This document shows positions 8,713 to 17,465 of a stretch of DNA of 64,000 nucleotides, one piece after another. Each line of letters starts with the position of its first letter. Position 1 is the stretch's first letter. The position numbers and the translations under genes were made by a program. Source of the DNA: Vibrio gelatinilyticus (GTDB taxonomy: Bacteria; Pseudomonadota; Gammaproteobacteria; Enterobacterales; Vibrionaceae); NCBI RefSeq assembly GCF_022836845.1, contig NZ_JAJNNZ010000011.1, positions 1-64,000 of the forward strand, given 5' to 3'. Below the pieces are notes generated by a model. The model did no database searches, was not told where the DNA came from, and saw nothing but the letters and a program-made list of their open reading frames with translations.

Positions 8713-9660
8713 TCATGCTCTGAGAACAGCACTAACCACCACGGCGACAAAGATCGAGCTAAAGCGATACAGCAGAGCAAAGAATGCGTCTTTGTCTCCA
8801 GGGGAAAGTGCTGACGTCATTGGTACGGTAAGCGCCGCCATAGCAGAGAATGCAATCGCTCCTTTGGCTGGCCCTTGTGTTTGCCAGTAACAAAACGGGC
8901 CCATAGCAATGGTAAACAGTAGCCAATACAGGAACGCACTTTCAAACCAAAGCCCAAGTACCATCTGCATACCAAGGCCGACCGCACACCCCATTGCAGT
9001 ACCAATAATTCTCACTTTCGCCATTTTTAAAGCCCCAGCACAGCTCATAGGCGCTAAGATCACCAGCATAGATGCATGAGCGGCTGCCGAATCATAGAGA
9101 TCCAGAACTTGAAATGTAACAAACGCCACCATTGCCACAATCCAAACTGTAAGTACATTTTCTGCCACGTAAGCTGGTGATGATACTTCTCCGCCACTCG
9201 CGTTGTGACTTTCCTCCTGAGCCGGAAAAACCCAATACGCAATGGCACAAATCACAATATTAAGCGCTGCGTAAACCCAAACCGTTATAGACATATCTTC
9301 TATATCGACAAAAGGATAGGTTGCCAAGTTAAGAACGAGAGAGCCAATCACAATGCCCATGTAGCCGATCAGAAATGTTTTCTTGTTCGTCATCGCAATG
9401 CATTTGGTCATAAATACCAGTGCGACCGCAAGCAGCAACATCATTGGGTAACTGCCCATAATATCCACTAACAGCATCGCCTGAATGGTTGTCCAGACCG
9501 ACGAAACTAATATCAATAGCAATAAAGGGACATTAAAACTGTCTGTATTGCTAAGCACAAACATCGGCAAGATTATCCCCAAAAAGCCGTAATCTAATCC
9601 GAATACAACACTCAGAGCCAACCCCAGCGAACATGCAAACCATATGCGAAGTGTTTTCAT
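8713..9660 (-). CDS. DUF2955 / FUSC-like inner-membrane protein
   Basis: A 315-aa polytopic protein with about ten hydrophobic segments, resembling the DUF2955 branch of aromatic-acid exporter (FUSC/YccS-like) membrane components. These normally work with a HlyD-type periplasmic adaptor encoded immediately upstream, and that partner is present here only as a 3' fragment 9 nt before the start. With the adaptor and the operon promoter deleted, this gene is probably not expressed normally or is a functional orphan, even though its own frame is intact. Confidence 0.78.
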   Translation of the reverse strand: MKTLRIWFACSLGLALSVVFGLDYGFLGIILPMFVLSNTDSFNVPLLLLILVSSVWTTIQAMLLVDIMGSYPMMLLLAVALVFMTKCIAMTNKKTFLIGYMGIVIGSLVLNLATYPFVDIEDMSITVWVYAALNIVICAIAYWVFPAQEESHNASGGEVSSPAYVAENVLTVWIVAMVAFVTFQVLDLYDSAAAHASMLVILAPMSCAGALKMAKVRIIGTAMGCAVGLGMQMVLGLWFESAFLYWLLFTIAMGPFCYWQTQGPAKGAIAFSAMAALTVPMTSALSPGDKDAFFALLYRFSSIFVAVVVSAVLRA

Positions 9661-9669
9661 GCCACGCCC

Positions 9670-9957
9670 TTAGTAAATAAAGTGGAACCAGCTCACAAGT
9701 TGAATACGTGTTCGCGCAATGAACTGCCAGAAACGGCTCTCACCTGAATACAGGGCAAGGGTTGCTCGCGAGCCAACAAACAGTGACGCAGGCAAAGACT
9801 CTTCATGCTCAAGGTTAATTCGCGTTCTTTGGGCATCTCGTACCCAACGATTGTTCACTTCAATCTGGGTCAGCGTTCCATTTGGGTTTTGATGGCCCGC
9901 AGCAACCCCCTTATCACGGCTGGCAACGTCATAGCGAAACACTTTTCCAGGGAAGAA
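9670..9957 (-). pseudogene. HlyD-family membrane fusion protein, 3' fragment
   Basis: About 95 residues match the C-terminal beta-domain of HlyD/EmrA-type adaptors, with QIEVNNRWVRDAQRTRI and the SLFVGSRATLALY segment, followed by a hydrophobic end. The N-terminal membrane anchor, hairpin and lipoyl regions are missing. Coding sense ends near 9957, where the sequence becomes antisense to a LysR gene fragment. The adaptor would have partnered the DUF2955 protein downstream. Confidence 0.75.
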
Positions 9958-9962
9958 CCATA

Positions 9963-10652
9963 GAGCTAACAGAGTCAGGTAAGCACTTATATGAGCTGAT
10001 TTATCAGCAGTTCTATCATGTTGAGCAAAGCTTGATCGCGATGGAAGAATCAAAACAAGAGTTTACTGGAACCGTGCGCATTGCGATTCCGTCTGCGCTT
10101 ATGCTCTCGGACATATTCAAATCAATCGTGATCGAGTACTCCATTGAGTTTCCCAATGTCCGAATTGAAATCGAGAATCACCACGAAAGTATTGATCTTA
10201 AAAGGCAAGGATTTGATTTACAGGTTCTACCTGATGCGGTGGGCGTCACTGACGACAGCTACGTTCAGTTCAGTTTGCTCCATTACGGTTCAAACCTCGT
10301 CGCCTCGCCTGGCTACCTTGAGTCACACCCGCCGTGCGAGACTGTAAATGATCTCAGATCGCATCGAATTTTCACTAATCGATACAACGCTGATCTGTTG
10401 AGTGAAGACATCCCGGTTCGATTAAAAACCGATGATCTGAATTTGATGCATGAGCTAGCGCTCAAAGGACAAGGTATCGCCTTTTTGCCGCAGACTCACT
10501 CAAAAAAATCGCTCGATTCTGGTGAGCTGGTAAAAGTATTACCAAGTTATAAATTCCCACGACTCAGCCTTACGTTAATCTACCCTTCAGCAAAGGCGCT
10601 CTCTAAAAAGACCCGAGCCTTTATTGATTTGTTTAAAAACAAGCTCAACTAA
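9963..10652 (+). pseudogene. LysR-type regulator lacking its DNA-binding N-terminus
   Basis: From ELTESGKHLYEL onward this is a normal LysR protein: the end of the HTH/linker helix, then a full substrate-binding domain (VRIAIPSALMLSD to the C-terminus, about 229 aa). The roughly 60 residues carrying the winged HTH are missing. The frame is still open upstream to 9882, but those 27 residues are antisense HlyD sequence. It cannot act as a normal regulator. It was probably the divergent regulator of the HlyD-DUF2955 operon before a deletion removed both 5' ends. Confidence 0.78.
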
Positions 10653-10669
10653 ACACGCTGCGTCTGGCT

Positions 10670-10691
10670 GAGGTTACTTTCACGTAACCTC
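10670..10691 (+). terminator. Hairpin downstream of the LysR fragment
   Basis: An 8-bp inverted repeat (GAGGTTAC / GTAACCTC, 6-nt loop), extendable with a bulge by GGCT/AGCC, lies just after the LysR stop. The T tract is missing, so termination efficiency is doubtful. Confidence 0.4.
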
Positions 10692-10714
10692 TAGCCTATG
10701 GCCAAAGTTGGTTT

Positions 10715-10969
10715 CGAGTGGGTGCGGTAGAAATGACTGCGGTTATTGATGCTAGTCATGAAAAGTTAGGCGAATGGGTATACGCTTATATCGTAATATT
10801 AAAAGCGGAACTACAAGTCGACGAAGAGAGCCCTATTCGTTGCAGTAAAGGGCAACTCGCTGCTTACGAATACCCGTGCCGTATTATCATTCATGAATCC
10901 CTACCAATGACGGCGACACGTAAGATTCTGCAACGCGAGTTAACAGAAGAAATGACACCGGAGGTGTAA
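10715..10969 (+). pseudogene. AMP-dependent acyl-CoA synthetase, C-terminal fragment
   Basis: About 85 residues correspond to the small C-terminal domain of ANL-family ligases: a start like VEMTAVIDASHEKLGEWV and the end LPMTATRKILQREL, matching the usual LPRTATGKILKREL. In the catalytic-lysine motif the usual Gly is Arg, but the Lys is kept. The large N-terminal adenylation domain is absent, so the protein cannot activate acids. It ends one base before the GMC gene and supplies that gene's ribosome-binding site (GGAGGTG), which implies an earlier ligase-dehydrogenase operon. Confidence 0.75.
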
Positions 10970-10970
10970 T

Positions 10971-12650
10971 ATGGAGCGTTACGATTACATTGTCGTTGGT
11001 GGAGGCTCGGCCGGATGTGTGCTGGCTTCACGCCTTACTGAAGATGAAACTATTTCAGTATGTCTGCTAGAGGCGGGTGGCAAAGATGACAGTTCCATTA
11101 TCCACACTCCGGTAGGCATGGTCGCTATGGTGCCAACCAAGATCAACAACTGGGCATTTGAAACGGTGCCGCAGCCTGGTCTTAATGGCCGTAAAGGGTA
11201 TCAACCTAGAGGGAAAACTTTAGGTGGTTCAAGCTCTATTAACGCGATGATGTATGCCCGAGGCCATAAGTACGATTATGATCTTTGGGCAAGCTTAGGT
11301 AACGAAGGATGGAGCTATGATGAGTGTTTGCCTTACTTCAAAAAGGCGGAACACAATGAAGAGTTGAAAGATGAGTTTCATGGTCAAGGTGGACCACTGA
11401 ATGTAGCGAACCTGCGTTCTCCAAGTCCTATGGTTGAACGCTATCTTGATGCCTGTGAAGAGGTCGGCATTCCGCGTAATCCAGATGTGAATGGCGTCGA
11501 GCAATTCGGTGCCATGCGGACCCAAGTGACTCAATTAAATGGTGAGCGTTGCAGCGCAGCAAAAGCTTACCTTACCCCGAATCTTGATCGCCCTAACCTA
11601 ACTGTTGTGACCAAAGCCACCACGCATAAAGTGCTGATGGAAGGTAAGCGCGCGGTGGGTGTGGAGTATGGCTCAAAAGGCAATGTGTTTCGCATCTCTT
11701 GCAAACACGAAGTAATATTATCTGCCGGTGCGTTTGGCTCACCGCAGATCCTGCAGCTTTCTGGTATTGGCGATAAAGCCGATCTAGAACAACACGGCAT
11801 TGAGCAGGTACACCAGCTTTCAGGTGTTGGCAAGAACTTACAAGACCACATCGACCTAATACATAGCTTTAAAACCACAGCCAAGAATGAGACGTTTGGT
11901 ATTTCACTGCAAATGCTCGACGATATCCGCAAGGCGTTACCGGAGTGGAAGAAGGAGCGCAAAGGCAAACTGAGTAGTAACATAGCTGAAGGGATTGGAT
12001 TTTTCCGCTCTGAAGAAGGTGTCGATGTGCCCGACCTGGAGTTTGTCTTTTTGGTGGGTGTGGCTGACGATCATGCAAGAAAAATTCATACTAGTCATGG
12101 GTTTAGCTGCCATGTAACACTGCTAAGACCTAAGAGTCGCGGCAGCGTCACAATCAAAAGTAGCAATCCATATGAGGCTCCGGCGATTGATCCCAACTTT
12201 TTCAGTCACCCTGATGACATGCCTTTAATGATCAAAGGGTGGAAAAAGCAGTATCAGATGTTGCAAAGCTCAGCCTTTGATGATGTGCGTGGTGACAACT
12301 TCTACCCTGTTGACCCTAATGATGATAAGGCGATTGAGCAAGACATCCGAAACCGAGCCGATACTCAGTATCACCCGGTCAGTACTTGTAAAATGGGGCC
12401 AAAAGAGGATGAGCAAGCGGTAGTCGATAATCAAGGCCGAGTCTATGGTATCGAGCAGCTTCGAGTTATTGACGCTTCTATCATGCCAACTTTGGTTGGT
12501 GCAAATACCAATGCCCCAACCATCATGATGGCAGAGAAAATCGTTGAGCAAATCAAAAAAAGACACGCGGTCACTGTGAACAGTTTGTACCGTCAAGTCG
12601 GTTTACCTGTACATCAAGACGCGAATCTATCTGGAAGGGATTTTTCCTAG
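10971..12650 (+). CDS. GMC-family FAD-dependent alcohol/choline dehydrogenase
   Basis: A 559-aa glucose-methanol-choline oxidoreductase. The FAD-binding motif VVGGGSAG lies at residues 8-15, the second signature is around GKTLGGSSSINAMMYARG, and the C-terminal catalytic region has the His of YHPVSTCKMG and the GANTNAPTIMMAEK end motif. No signal peptide is present. The closest functional types are AlkJ-like alcohol dehydrogenases and choline dehydrogenase. The remnant of an acyl-CoA synthetase directly upstream favours oxidation of an aliphatic alcohol to aldehyde over choline metabolism. The start is supported by a strong GGAGG 6 nt upstream. Confidence 0.9.
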   Translation: MERYDYIVVGGGSAGCVLASRLTEDETISVCLLEAGGKDDSSIIHTPVGMVAMVPTKINNWAFETVPQPGLNGRKGYQPRGKTLGGSSSINAMMYARGHKYDYDLWASLGNEGWSYDECLPYFKKAEHNEELKDEFHGQGGPLNVANLRSPSPMVERYLDACEEVGIPRNPDVNGVEQFGAMRTQVTQLNGERCSAAKAYLTPNLDRPNLTVVTKATTHKVLMEGKRAVGVEYGSKGNVFRISCKHEVILSAGAFGSPQILQLSGIGDKADLEQHGIEQVHQLSGVGKNLQDHIDLIHSFKTTAKNETFGISLQMLDDIRKALPEWKKERKGKLSSNIAEGIGFFRSEEGVDVPDLEFVFLVGVADDHARKIHTSHGFSCHVTLLRPKSRGSVTIKSSNPYEAPAIDPNFFSHPDDMPLMIKGWKKQYQMLQSSAFDDVRGDNFYPVDPNDDKAIEQDIRNRADTQYHPVSTCKMGPKEDEQAVVDNQGRVYGIEQLRVIDASIMPTLVGANTNAPTIMMAEKIVEQIKKRHAVTVNSLYRQVGLPVHQDANLSGRDFS

Positions 12651-12762
12651 TTTACTGCCTAGGTCACTCTTTGAGCTATTGTGTAAACATTTATGGCTGC
12701 TATAAACTGGTCGGAGCACTGCTTAGCGGTAACCTTCAATTATCGAGAAAAAGGACTTTTCT

Positions 12763-13023
12763 ATGAGTGATCTCTCTTCCCAGTTCGAAGCGGCAGCCGA
12801 AGCCGTAAAAACATTGAAGCAAAGGCCTGATGATGAAACGCTGTTGTCACTCTACGCCTACTACAAACAAGGCAGCACTGGCGATGTACAAGGCAGGCGG
12901 CCTGGTCTGTTCGACTTTAAAGGTGGTGCCAAGTATGCTGCGTGGGAGCGCTTGCGTGGCATGGAATCAGATAAGGCTAAACAGGCATATGTCGACCTGG
13001 TCGAGCGTTTGGCCAGCGCCTGA
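12763..13023 (+). CDS. Acyl-CoA-binding protein
   Basis: An 86-aa protein covering the whole ACBP four-helix fold: FEAAAEAVKTLKQRPDDE at the N-terminus, the LYAYYKQGSTGD motif with the acyl-CoA contacting Tyr and Lys, and KYAAWERLRGM. It binds long-chain acyl-CoA esters in the cytosol, buffering and delivering them. It is uncommon in gammaproteobacteria but fits the fatty-alcohol gene upstream and the wax/PHA cluster 1 kb downstream. It has its own ribosome-binding site (AAAGGAC). Confidence 0.9.
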   Translation: MSDLSSQFEAAAEAVKTLKQRPDDETLLSLYAYYKQGSTGDVQGRRPGLFDFKGGAKYAAWERLRGMESDKAKQAYVDLVERLASA

Positions 13024-13168
13024 TCAAGAAGATACAGTTCAGCGGATCGAGCCTCTAATTTGTTGAGCTACACATATTAAAGGGGTTAAAAACAAGTCTT
13101 TGTGAACGTTATGATTCACACAGCGTGAGAGCGGGTTTCCCCTTTTTCTTAACCACAAGGGACTTTTG

Positions 13169-13708
13169 ATGTTTAGTAAAATCCAATATATCGCGGCTTT
13201 AGTCAGTGTTCCCTGGCAAAGTAGCGAAGGCAATGCCCACGATTTTAGTTTCGATACCATCACTGGTGATGCATTGTCCCTTGCCGATTACAAGGGCAAA
13301 GTCGTGCTGGTAGTCAATACTGCTTCAGAGTGCGGCTTTACCCCGCAGTACAAGCAATTACAGACTTTGTGGGAAACCTATCGTGACCAGGGGTTAGTCA
13401 TCGTCGGGGTGCCGTGTAACGATTTTGGTGGTCAGGAAAAAGCCTCCAATGCCAGTATCAATAGCTTCTGTGAACTTAACTTCGGGGTGACGTTCCCACT
13501 AGCCGCAAAAACAAAGGTGAAAGGCAAAGGTCAGCACCCATTCTATACCTGGGCCGGGCAGAAGGTCGGTTTCGTGGGTAAGCCGCGCTGGAACTTTCAC
13601 AAATTCCTGGTGAATAAAGACGGCAAACTGGTTGATTGGTTTTCGTCGACGACCAAACCCGATGCCCGGAAACTGGTGAGAGCAATTGAGCGTGAGCTAG
13701 CCAAATAA
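13169..13708 (+). CDS. Glutathione peroxidase family thiol peroxidase
   Basis: A protein of about 179 aa of the GPx fold. The peroxidatic Cys is in NTASECGFTPQY, the Gln in GGQEKAS and the Trp-Asn pair in PRWNFHKFLV, so the catalytic tetrad is complete. The N-terminal 20 residues are hydrophobic and could be an atypical export signal, as in several Vibrio GPx proteins. The ATG at 13169 is preferred to the TTG immediately before it. It reduces hydrogen or lipid peroxides using thioredoxin or glutathione. No partner gene adjoins it. Confidence 0.88.
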   Translation: MFSKIQYIAALVSVPWQSSEGNAHDFSFDTITGDALSLADYKGKVVLVVNTASECGFTPQYKQLQTLWETYRDQGLVIVGVPCNDFGGQEKASNASINSFCELNFGVTFPLAAKTKVKGKGQHPFYTWAGQKVGFVGKPRWNFHKFLVNKDGKLVDWFSSTTKPDARKLVRAIERELAK

Positions 13709-14131
13709 CTCAACAACGCGCCGATCTTAATCATCGCCAGTGCAACACGATCGGCTATACCGGCCAGACTTCCTTTTGATGCCCTTTTCAAAGCCCTCGC
13801 GATAATGGGAAGGCCGTCTTCTTTGATGCTACAGTGAAGCCCGAATCTAGGGTTTGCTCTACTCTCAACACAGCCCTGCTGATGGCAGATGCGGCTGTTC
13901 GCAACTTATTGTCCAGCAACACTTTTTAATCAATCTGCTCCTTGAGTATTTCATCTGATCCAACATTGATTTGCACATATCATAGACTCGCGCAACTTAT
14001 TTTTTTGCGATTGTGTGGCCTAGTTAACACTGGGTGGTCGTACCAGTTGCTATGCTTGAATGACGTAAAGAAATCATGTCGCCGCGCGCCATTGGCAGGG
14101 TTACATAAATGTTATGGAGGCTAGTCAAGGA
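13709..14131. other. Intergenic, 423 nt
   Basis: No supported gene or clear terminator is seen. Base composition changes here from the AT-richer left part to the GC-richer lipid cluster, so the left boundary of the transferred block probably lies in this stretch. It should also hold the promoter of the 14132 gene. Confidence 0.4.
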
Positions 14132-16150
14132 ATGAATATGAACTACTTTATCACCGGGGCCAGTGGATTTATTGGCTTAAACCTCTTACAACGGCTGACC
14201 AAACGGCCAGGAACCTTTTATTTGCTGGTTCGCAATGACGATAGCCAGATTAAGATCCTGGATGCGGCAAAACAGCTCGGTTTCCCAACGGATCACCTGG
14301 TGTTTGTCCAGGGCGATTTAACACAACCGAAGCTCGGGATCGCGACCCAGTGGATCGATCAACTCAGCAACTCAGTGACACACTTCTTCCATCTGGCCGC
14401 GGTTTATTCGTTTGAAGCCGACAGTGACACTATCGACAAAGTCAACATCGACGGTACTCGTCATGCACTTCAGTTGGCCGAAAAACTGGGTGCAGGCTGT
14501 TTTCACCATGTCAGTTCGATTGCTGTCGCTGGTCAGTATCGTGGCTGGTTCCATGAAGATATGTTCGAGCAAGCTCATCCCGAGGGGCACAGTTACCTGA
14601 CCAGTAAACTGGCATCCGAAGCGCTGGTGCGCGAGCAGAGTGCATTACCATGGAAAATTTATCGGCCTGGGGTGGTGATCGGAGACTCAAAAACCGGTGC
14701 GGCCATGCGTATCGATGGTCCTTACTATTTCTTCAAGTTAATTCAGAAAATACGCGATTCCCTACCGCAGTGGATGCCTATGCTGGGGCTTGAAGGAGGC
14801 CGCCTGAATCTGGTGCCGGTGGATTTTGTCACCGATGCCATGGATCATATTTCCCATCAGCCGGACTTAAACGGCCAGTGTTTTCACCTGACTGATCCAG
14901 AGCCTTTCCGAGCCGGCGAGATAGTGAATATCTTCGCCCGCGCAGGACACGCGCCTCAGATGACGATGCGGATTGACCTGCGTCTGCTAGAGCTACTGCC
15001 CGAGGCTCTACGCAAGGAGCTAGGCAATCAGCCCCTTTTGAAGCGTCTGGGCCATTCCCTGTGTCAGGAGTTCGGGATCCCGCCAGCAGTGGCCGCGTTT
15101 TTTACCACACCAACGCTATTTGACAGCCGCAATACCCAAAGGGCCCTGGAAGGCACTAACATCAGCTGTCCAAGACTTGACGATTACGCCCCGGTAATTT
15201 GGGATTTCTGGGAGCGAAACCTGGATCCTGATCTGCACCAGGCGCGCAGTCTCAAAGCACGGCTGAAGGGTAAAACGGTGATGATCACGGGCGCATCATC
15301 AGGCATAGGTAAAGCCGTGGCCCTTAAGCTAGCCAAGGCAGGGGGACAGATGTTGCTGGTGGCGCGTAATGCCGAACGACTGCAGGAGACGGTTCGCGAA
15401 GTTGAAGAGCTAGGTGGCAATGCCGCGGCATATTATTGCGACATCGCAGACCTTGAAGCCGTTGATGTCATGATGCAATTGGTTGAACAGCAGTTCGGTA
15501 AAGTCGATGTGTTAATCAATAACGCCGGTCATTCGATCCGCCGCCCGGTGATCAACTCGCTAAACCGTTTCCACGATTATGAGCGCCTGATGCAGATAAA
15601 CTATTTCGGCGCACTGAGGCTTATCAACGGTTGTCTGCCAGGTATGATCGCCAATAACGGTGGCCACATTATCAATATTTCGTCGATTTCAGTGCTGACC
15701 AATCCGCCACGCTTTGCTGCTTATGCTGCATCTAAAAGCGCGCTGGAAAGCTTCACCCGCTGTGCAGCTCCAGAGCTGATTGACTACAACGTGCGAATGA
15801 CGACGATCCATATGCCTTTGGTTGATACGCCGATGCTGGAGCCGGTGGAAACCTATCGATCGGTCTCCACTCTCAGCCCTGAAGAAGCCGCAGAGATGGT
15901 TACCAAAGCTGTGATTGATCGGCCGAAGCGCGTCGCTACCCGGTTGGGTCTGTTCGGTGCCTTGGTGCACGGATTATTCCCGAAACTGGGTGAGCTTATT
16001 ATGAACACTTATTTTCATATGTACCCAGACAAGCTGGATCAAAAGTACCGACCGGATCTGCCCGAAGCTGAGGCTGCCCATAAAAATCAGCAGCAGATAC
16101 AGCGAGAGATCCAGGCACTGTCCAGTTATATCCGAGATATTCATCTGTAA
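14132..16150 (+). CDS. Fused double-SDR protein, fatty acyl-CoA reductase-like
   Basis: A protein of about 672 aa with two Rossmann modules. Module 1 (about 1-365) is an extended SDR with TGASGFIG at the N-terminus and YLTSK (about 154) as active-site motif. Module 2 (about 378-630) is a classical SDR with TGASSGIG, NNAG and YAASK (about 530). This order matches mycobacterial AcrA1-type fatty acyl-CoA reductases and related multidomain oxidoreductases. It likely makes fatty aldehyde or alcohol from acyl-CoA, supplying the alcohol for the wax-ester synthase encoded downstream. The start at 14132 has GGAGG 11 nt upstream, and 14138 is an alternative. Codon use is GC-rich compared with flanking genes. 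Confidence 0.85.
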   Translation: MNMNYFITGASGFIGLNLLQRLTKRPGTFYLLVRNDDSQIKILDAAKQLGFPTDHLVFVQGDLTQPKLGIATQWIDQLSNSVTHFFHLAAVYSFEADSDTIDKVNIDGTRHALQLAEKLGAGCFHHVSSIAVAGQYRGWFHEDMFEQAHPEGHSYLTSKLASEALVREQSALPWKIYRPGVVIGDSKTGAAMRIDGPYYFFKLIQKIRDSLPQWMPMLGLEGGRLNLVPVDFVTDAMDHISHQPDLNGQCFHLTDPEPFRAGEIVNIFARAGHAPQMTMRIDLRLLELLPEALRKELGNQPLLKRLGHSLCQEFGIPPAVAAFFTTPTLFDSRNTQRALEGTNISCPRLDDYAPVIWDFWERNLDPDLHQARSLKARLKGKTVMITGASSGIGKAVALKLAKAGGQMLLVARNAERLQETVREVEELGGNAAAYYCDIADLEAVDVMMQLVEQQFGKVDVLINNAGHSIRRPVINSLNRFHDYERLMQINYFGALRLINGCLPGMIANNGGHIINISSISVLTNPPRFAAYAASKSALESFTRCAAPELIDYNVRMTTIHMPLVDTPMLEPVETYRSVSTLSPEEAAEMVTKAVIDRPKRVATRLGLFGALVHGLFPKLGELIMNTYFHMYPDKLDQKYRPDLPEAEAAHKNQQQIQREIQALSSYIRDIHL

Positions 16151-16218
16151 GTTTGTGCTGGATTAAGCAGCAGGTTAATCGGTCAATAGAGAAAAGACGA
16201 CCTAGGAGTGGGAATGAA

Positions 16219-16725
16219 ATGAAACGAATCGAACTGATTCATGCCTACGCGGCATCTTTGGATGAGGTAATCCGGTTTTTTAGCGAAACCGACCTAATCG
16301 AAGAGAAATATGCAGAGCTCGGAGCACGTCATACCCAGGTCCTGGAGCTGGCAGAAACCGACGACGGGTTCAGGACCCGAACCGAACGCCAAATACCGGC
16401 TCAGGTGCCATCGGTACTCAAAGCTGTACTTGGCGATTCGAACCGGATTCGTCAGCAGGAGCAGTGGCACTGGTTGGACGACGACACCATCTCCTGTGAC
16501 CTGGTGGTGGATATCGTCGGCGTGCCAGTGACGGTGCAAGGTGAAATGCGACTGATCGCCTTTGATGACAATCAGCGCTGTGAAAACCACGTCACCATCT
16601 TGGTATCAGCATCGCTGCCGCTTATTGGCGGCACACTGCGAGATTTTGTTGCCAGAGATATCAAGCGTCTGGCCGAAGCCGAGTTTGAACATATTCAGCA
16701 GCAGATAGCAGTCAGCACCGCGTAG
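16219..16725 (+). CDS. DUF2505 family protein
   Basis: A protein of about 168 aa with the START/SRPBCC-like layout of DUF2505, a family best known from actinobacteria and often near lipid-storage genes. The start at 16219 is chosen because AGGAG lies 10 nt upstream; the open frame reaches back to 16153 without a better site. No signal peptide is seen. The helix-grip fold suggests binding of a hydrophobic ligand, which is inference. It is co-oriented with and 68 bp after the double-SDR gene, so probably in one operon. Confidence 0.72.
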   Translation: MKRIELIHAYAASLDEVIRFFSETDLIEEKYAELGARHTQVLELAETDDGFRTRTERQIPAQVPSVLKAVLGDSNRIRQQEQWHWLDDDTISCDLVVDIVGVPVTVQGEMRLIAFDDNQRCENHVTILVSASLPLIGGTLRDFVARDIKRLAEAEFEHIQQQIAVSTA

Positions 16726-16769
16726 TCAGGTATATAACCACGTAAATGTAACCGTTGCATGGAGGCCTA

Positions 16770-17402
16770 GTGAAAACCAAATCCAAGATCCTTGAGGCAA
16801 GCCGATGTCTGTTCAATCAGCACGGGGTCGAGCCCATTTCCAGCCTGCAGATCGCAACTGAGCTTGGGATCAGCCCTGGTAACCTTTATTACCACTTTCG
16901 CGGCAAGGACGAGATACTCGCTGTGTTGATCAGCGAATGCGACCAGCTGTTTGCCGACGATAGTCAGGCGTTTTCACAAGAGGTTGAGGGCCTGGAGGAC
17001 TATTGGGCCTTTCTGCACCGTCTGATGGAGCACTTCTTACGTTACCAATTTATCTTCAGGAGCCTGGATCACCTGCATTGTGACTCTCCTGCCCTTGGCC
17101 GGCGTATTCGTGCCCTAGTCCGCCGACTGAAGGGACTGATTATGACCATGCTGGAGCAGCTGTCCAGTCTCGGTGTTTTGCAGGTTAATCAAGCCGAGCA
17201 GGCTATTCTGGCCGACAACCTGTTACTGGTTGGCCTGCACTGGGCGCATTACCAGGTTCTGCAGGATCCTGGCATCGACGAGCAAGCACTACTGCGCAAA
17301 GGCGTGATTCGCATGCTGACTCTGGTCTCTCCCTACGTGGCGCCAGAGCATGGGGCAGCACTGGTTCAGCATCAGCGCTGGGCTGAGCAACTCACAGGCT
17401 AG
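16770..17402 (+). CDS. TetR/AcrR-family transcriptional regulator
   Basis: A 210-aa regulator. The N-terminal HTH is clear (KSKILEASRCLFNQHG, then LGISPGNLYYHFRGKDEI), followed by an all-helical ligand-binding domain. The GTG at 16770 is the likely start because GGAGG ends 4 nt upstream; the frame extends to a TTG at 16755 with no site. It is probably the local repressor of the lipid cluster, sensing acyl-CoA or a fatty acid. No operator palindrome could be fixed by eye. Confidence 0.88.
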   Translation: MKTKSKILEASRCLFNQHGVEPISSLQIATELGISPGNLYYHFRGKDEILAVLISECDQLFADDSQAFSQEVEGLEDYWAFLHRLMEHFLRYQFIFRSLDHLHCDSPALGRRIRALVRRLKGLIMTMLEQLSSLGVLQVNQAEQAILADNLLLVGLHWAHYQVLQDPGIDEQALLRKGVIRMLTLVSPYVAPEHGAALVQHQRWAEQLTG

Positions 17403-17465
17403 GCCAAACTTCTATCATCGAGAGCCGAATTCCCGCGGCTGAGCTACTGATACTAGAGTGCTGTT

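Noticed and set aside
13942..14124. 60-codon plus-strand open frame before the double-SDR gene
   Set aside because: Poor start context, unlikely composition and overlap with the SDR ribosome-binding region.
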